Virus record (IMG/VR): IMGVR_UViG_3300011445_000061
Span: 1 to 24,628 of that record
Strand: one strand, 5' to 3'
Length of the DNA: 24,628 nucleotides
DNA from: a virus
In this document: positions 22,653-24,628 of the stretch, piece by piece
Position numbering within the stretch: the stretch's first letter is position 1
Layout of the letters: every line of letters begins with the position of its first letter
Program-made: the position numbers and the translations under genes
Notes under the pieces: generated by a model
What the model was told of the DNA's origin: nothing
The model's database searches: none
The model's input: the letters and a program-made list of their open reading frames with translations, nothing else

Positions 22653-24490
22653 TTATACTTCTTTGCAGTATTTGCCTGGTTGTATTTCAGTATACCCTTG
22701 TAAATTTCTTTTGTAGTTAGCGGTGATGATTGTTCAAGCCCAGGATTGAACAATTTGTTGTACTCAGCCTTAACTTCATTGTTAGTTAATTCGCCCTTTT
22801 TATGCTTTTTCTTAACCTCTGCCCACGCTTTTAAAGAAGCTGGATCGGATGACATATCTACTGGTTTTTCACTGTATAACTTCTTTAATAAATCCTTGTA
22901 TTGCCCATGGGTTATTTCGCCTTCACTTAAAGCAACTTGTAAATTATACGCATCCATCTTTTCATAATCCTGAATCCCCTTTAGCATTCCTTTCGGTTGT
23001 TTTGGAGCCTCACCCGACTGCAACAATCCACCATAATATTGATCTTTCTTATCCTCTATGACTTTCAATTTAGCCTGGTATTCATCCGGCGTTATTTTCT
23101 TCTTAAAATATTGATCAATGACTTTATTGTGTTCCCAATTTATATTACTAAGCGCGGGGTCCATATATATCGAATTAGTGGGTTTCTTAAATAACAACAT
23201 GTTAGGTATCTGTAAATCAGTATTAACAGGGAGTTCAAGGTGCTTCCCGGCCCCCCAAATTTTATCATACCCTTTGTGAAAATCACCCAACGACAAATCG
23301 CCGGTTTGGTATTCTTTCACCAGCTGTTCTTGATCCGCGTATTTTAACCCCAAAGCCTTCTGCTTAGCTGCAAGATCAGCCTGCTTCGCTTGATATTGTT
23401 CATCAATCATGTGCATCGTAGTGCTATCGTCTTTCCACCATTGATGCGTATTTAATGATGGCGACCTAACAAAACTTTCTATCTCACCTCGCGGTTTTAG
23501 AATACCGCGCGGCAATCTCCAATCATAGCTTTCATCTGTAAATATAGGCAAATCATCATCCCAACCTTTTATTTCCATCTGATTCTTAACGCCGCGCTTT
23601 TTTGCTAGTGCCTGACCCTCCGCCGAAAATCTAGGAGTCAATTGCTCCGGTTTAAACGCCATAAAAGTATTGTAAGGACCAGCTTCCATCACATCTGAAT
23701 AATGTGGATACCATATAGAATCATACCCCCTATCTTGTAGCATAGGAATAAATTGATCCTGCCATGTCTTAGCAGTTCCACCTATATTGTACATATCAGA
23801 CAGCAATCCCCTAGGAGCGGTAAATCCTTGCCGCATATTCTCTTCCAGGTAGCCAATAACTTTATCGGGATCATTCCATTTTATAGCATCAGCCGGGTAT
23901 TTTAATGCACTTTGTGCATCCATTAAAAATGGCTTAATGCGGGGTTCGGCAGCGTCCGGAGTACCAAATACCTTACCACTCATAAAATCCACAGTTCCAG
24001 GAAGTACCCCTTTATCAGCGTACCCCATACTTATAGTTGGGTCAACAGTAGCGTGGAGGCCAATGTCATGCTCCGGAGGAGGTAATTTTAATCTTTCAAA
24101 TTCCGCTGGGCTGCTAGTTGCGTGACTAACAGCAACCACAGGCGGGTCTTTTCTTGGAGGAAGCTTCCACCCACTTGTAAGCGTCATTCCAGGAACAGCG
24201 GCTGCTCCTGTAACTGGCATTCCCATAGTGTTGAGGGCTGTCTCAGCATTTAACTGAGCGCCGAATCGTCGAGGGTCATAATCGGTAGACATCGACGGAG
24301 CAGTTCCGGTTTGCTCCGCCGCGATATCTTTTGCAGCGTCAACCAAACCAGCCCCGGCTCCGATGATACTCATCGGAATCTTGCCGATTCCTTCCAACAA
24401 TTGGGTGGACAAGCCTTCACGCCGTCTAGTCGCCGCTAAGCGTTGACGTAAAGCAGCAGCCTCGAATGGATCAGTAAGGAGGCCTTGCAT
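22649..24490 (-). CDS. Large virion-region protein with ADP-ribosyltransferase-like region and SHOCT-like repeats
   Basis: 613 aa; the ATG overlaps the upstream stop (TAATG). Residues 1-60 are helical with a hydrophobic stretch (IPMSIIGAGAGLV). Residues about 118-290 have VVAVSHATSS (H123), GLHATVDPTISMGYA, GYDSIWYPH and FMAFKPEQL, the strand order of ART-like domains in large phage polyvalent proteins; the catalytic set is not certain. Residues about 395-610 hold five short repeats of the form (G/K)x(I/L)Txx(E/Q)(Y/F)xxxLxK(L/I), such as KKKITPDEYQAKL (463-475), SEGEITHGQYKDLL (522-535) and KKGELTNNEVKAEY (564-577), which resemble SHOCT motifs. The 3' two thirds of the gene are clearly AT-richer than other virion genes. 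It may be an ejected effector; this is inference. Confidence 0.6.
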   Translation of the reverse strand: MQGLLTDPFEAAALRQRLAATRRREGLSTQLLEGIGKIPMSIIGAGAGLVDAAKDIAAEQTGTAPSMSTDYDPRRFGAQLNAETALNTMGMPVTGAAAVPGMTLTSGWKLPPRKDPPVVAVSHATSSPAEFERLKLPPPEHDIGLHATVDPTISMGYADKGVLPGTVDFMSGKVFGTPDAAEPRIKPFLMDAQSALKYPADAIKWNDPDKVIGYLEENMRQGFTAPRGLLSDMYNIGGTAKTWQDQFIPMLQDRGYDSIWYPHYSDVMEAGPYNTFMAFKPEQLTPRFSAEGQALAKKRGVKNQMEIKGWDDDLPIFTDESYDWRLPRGILKPRGEIESFVRSPSLNTHQWWKDDSTTMHMIDEQYQAKQADLAAKQKALGLKYADQEQLVKEYQTGDLSLGDFHKGYDKIWGAGKHLELPVNTDLQIPNMLLFKKPTNSIYMDPALSNINWEHNKVIDQYFKKKITPDEYQAKLKVIEDKKDQYYGGLLQSGEAPKQPKGMLKGIQDYEKMDAYNLQVALSEGEITHGQYKDLLKKLYSEKPVDMSSDPASLKAWAEVKKKHKKGELTNNEVKAEYNKLFNPGLEQSSPLTTKEIYKGILKYNQANTAKKYK

Positions 24491-24627
24491 TATCTCTTAC
24501 GTTTGCGCTTATCCGCAGAGTGAAATTCCTTCGCCACCTTGACCGGCACCCCGGCTTTCTTAGCGAATGACGGGTTATGGGCAGCCGCTCGCATGAGCTT
24601 AGCCTGCTTCGCAGATTTGCTCGGCAT
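24490..24627 (-). CDS. Small basic phage protein, 45 aa
   Basis: It begins MPSKSAKQAKLMRAAAHNP at the last bases of the window and ends KEFHSADKRKRKR. Short proteins of the same pattern (PSKS..QA..M.AA.HNP.FA.K.G.P..VAKEF..AD) are common near phage packaging and head genes and have no known function. The ribosome site lies outside the window, so the start is likely but not proven. The stop overlaps the next ATG. Confidence 0.7.
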   Translation of the reverse strand: MPSKSAKQAKLMRAAAHNPSFAKKAGVPVKVAKEFHSADKRKRKR

Positions 24628-24628
24628 A

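Noticed and set aside
1-24628. CRISPR arrays, insertion sequences, toxin-antitoxin pairs or integration genes
   Set aside because: No regularly spaced repeats, terminal inverted repeats, transposase, integrase or repressor pattern was found on reading both strands.

Overview
This window is a piece of a double-stranded DNA tailed-phage genome (or an assembled viral contig). It is almost wall-to-wall coding. No integrase, repressor, tRNA, CRISPR array or insertion sequence was found. The host looks like a Gram-negative bacterium, because there are sigma70-type promoters, a lipobox lipoprotein, a virion transglycosylase and polysaccharide-type tailspikes. The exact host cannot be read from the sequence.

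Left arm, plus strand, about 1-9160: replication and nucleotide metabolism. It begins inside a DUF5906/D5-type primase-helicase. A monocistronic 139-aa gene follows, with its own promoter and terminator. A second promoter then drives a long tightly packed operon: a Gp157-like coiled-coil protein, a candidate ssDNA-binding protein, a family A DNA polymerase with 3'-5' exonuclease, a 71-aa protein, a VRR-NUC nuclease, a DUF6378-like protein, a PurZ-type succinoaminodeoxyadenylate synthetase, a MazG/MazZ-type pyrophosphohydrolase, a 54-aa protein and an SNF2-type helicase. PurZ, a MazZ-like enzyme and a divergent PolA (DpoZ-like) together are the known hallmark of phages whose DNA replaces adenine by 2-aminoadenine (Z). 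MazZ supplies dGMP, PurZ converts it toward dZMP, host enzymes finish the pathway, and the DpoZ-like polymerase incorporates dZTP. The dATP-removing enzyme DatZ is not in this window.

Right arm, minus strand, about 24628-9126: virion genes read leftward and meeting the replication operon tail to tail with a 35-bp overlap. In order of transcription: a 45-aa protein, an AT-rich 613-aa protein with an ADP-ribosyltransferase-like region and SHOCT-like repeats, a promoter, a 100-aa protein, an SU10/P22-gp4-like head-tail adaptor, a Trp-Pro repeat protein, two pectate-lyase-fold tailspikes, a fiber-assembly-like protein, a fiber sharing its anchor with one spike, a small lipoprotein and a two-helix membrane protein (possible lysis genes), a 502-aa tail/nozzle-like protein, two small virion proteins, a protein with an S74-like C-terminus, a lytic transglycosylase and two ejection-type proteins. 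No tail-tube or tape-measure gene is seen, which points to a short-tailed (podovirus-like) particle.

Three promoters share one design: TTGACA, 17-bp spacer, TGn-extended -10. One is minus-strand and sits on top of a start codon, flanked by an 11-bp direct repeat. The most striking points are a predicted Z-genome pathway in an apparently short-tailed phage, the atypical polymerase and helicase motifs, and the ART-like/SHOCT-repeat protein.
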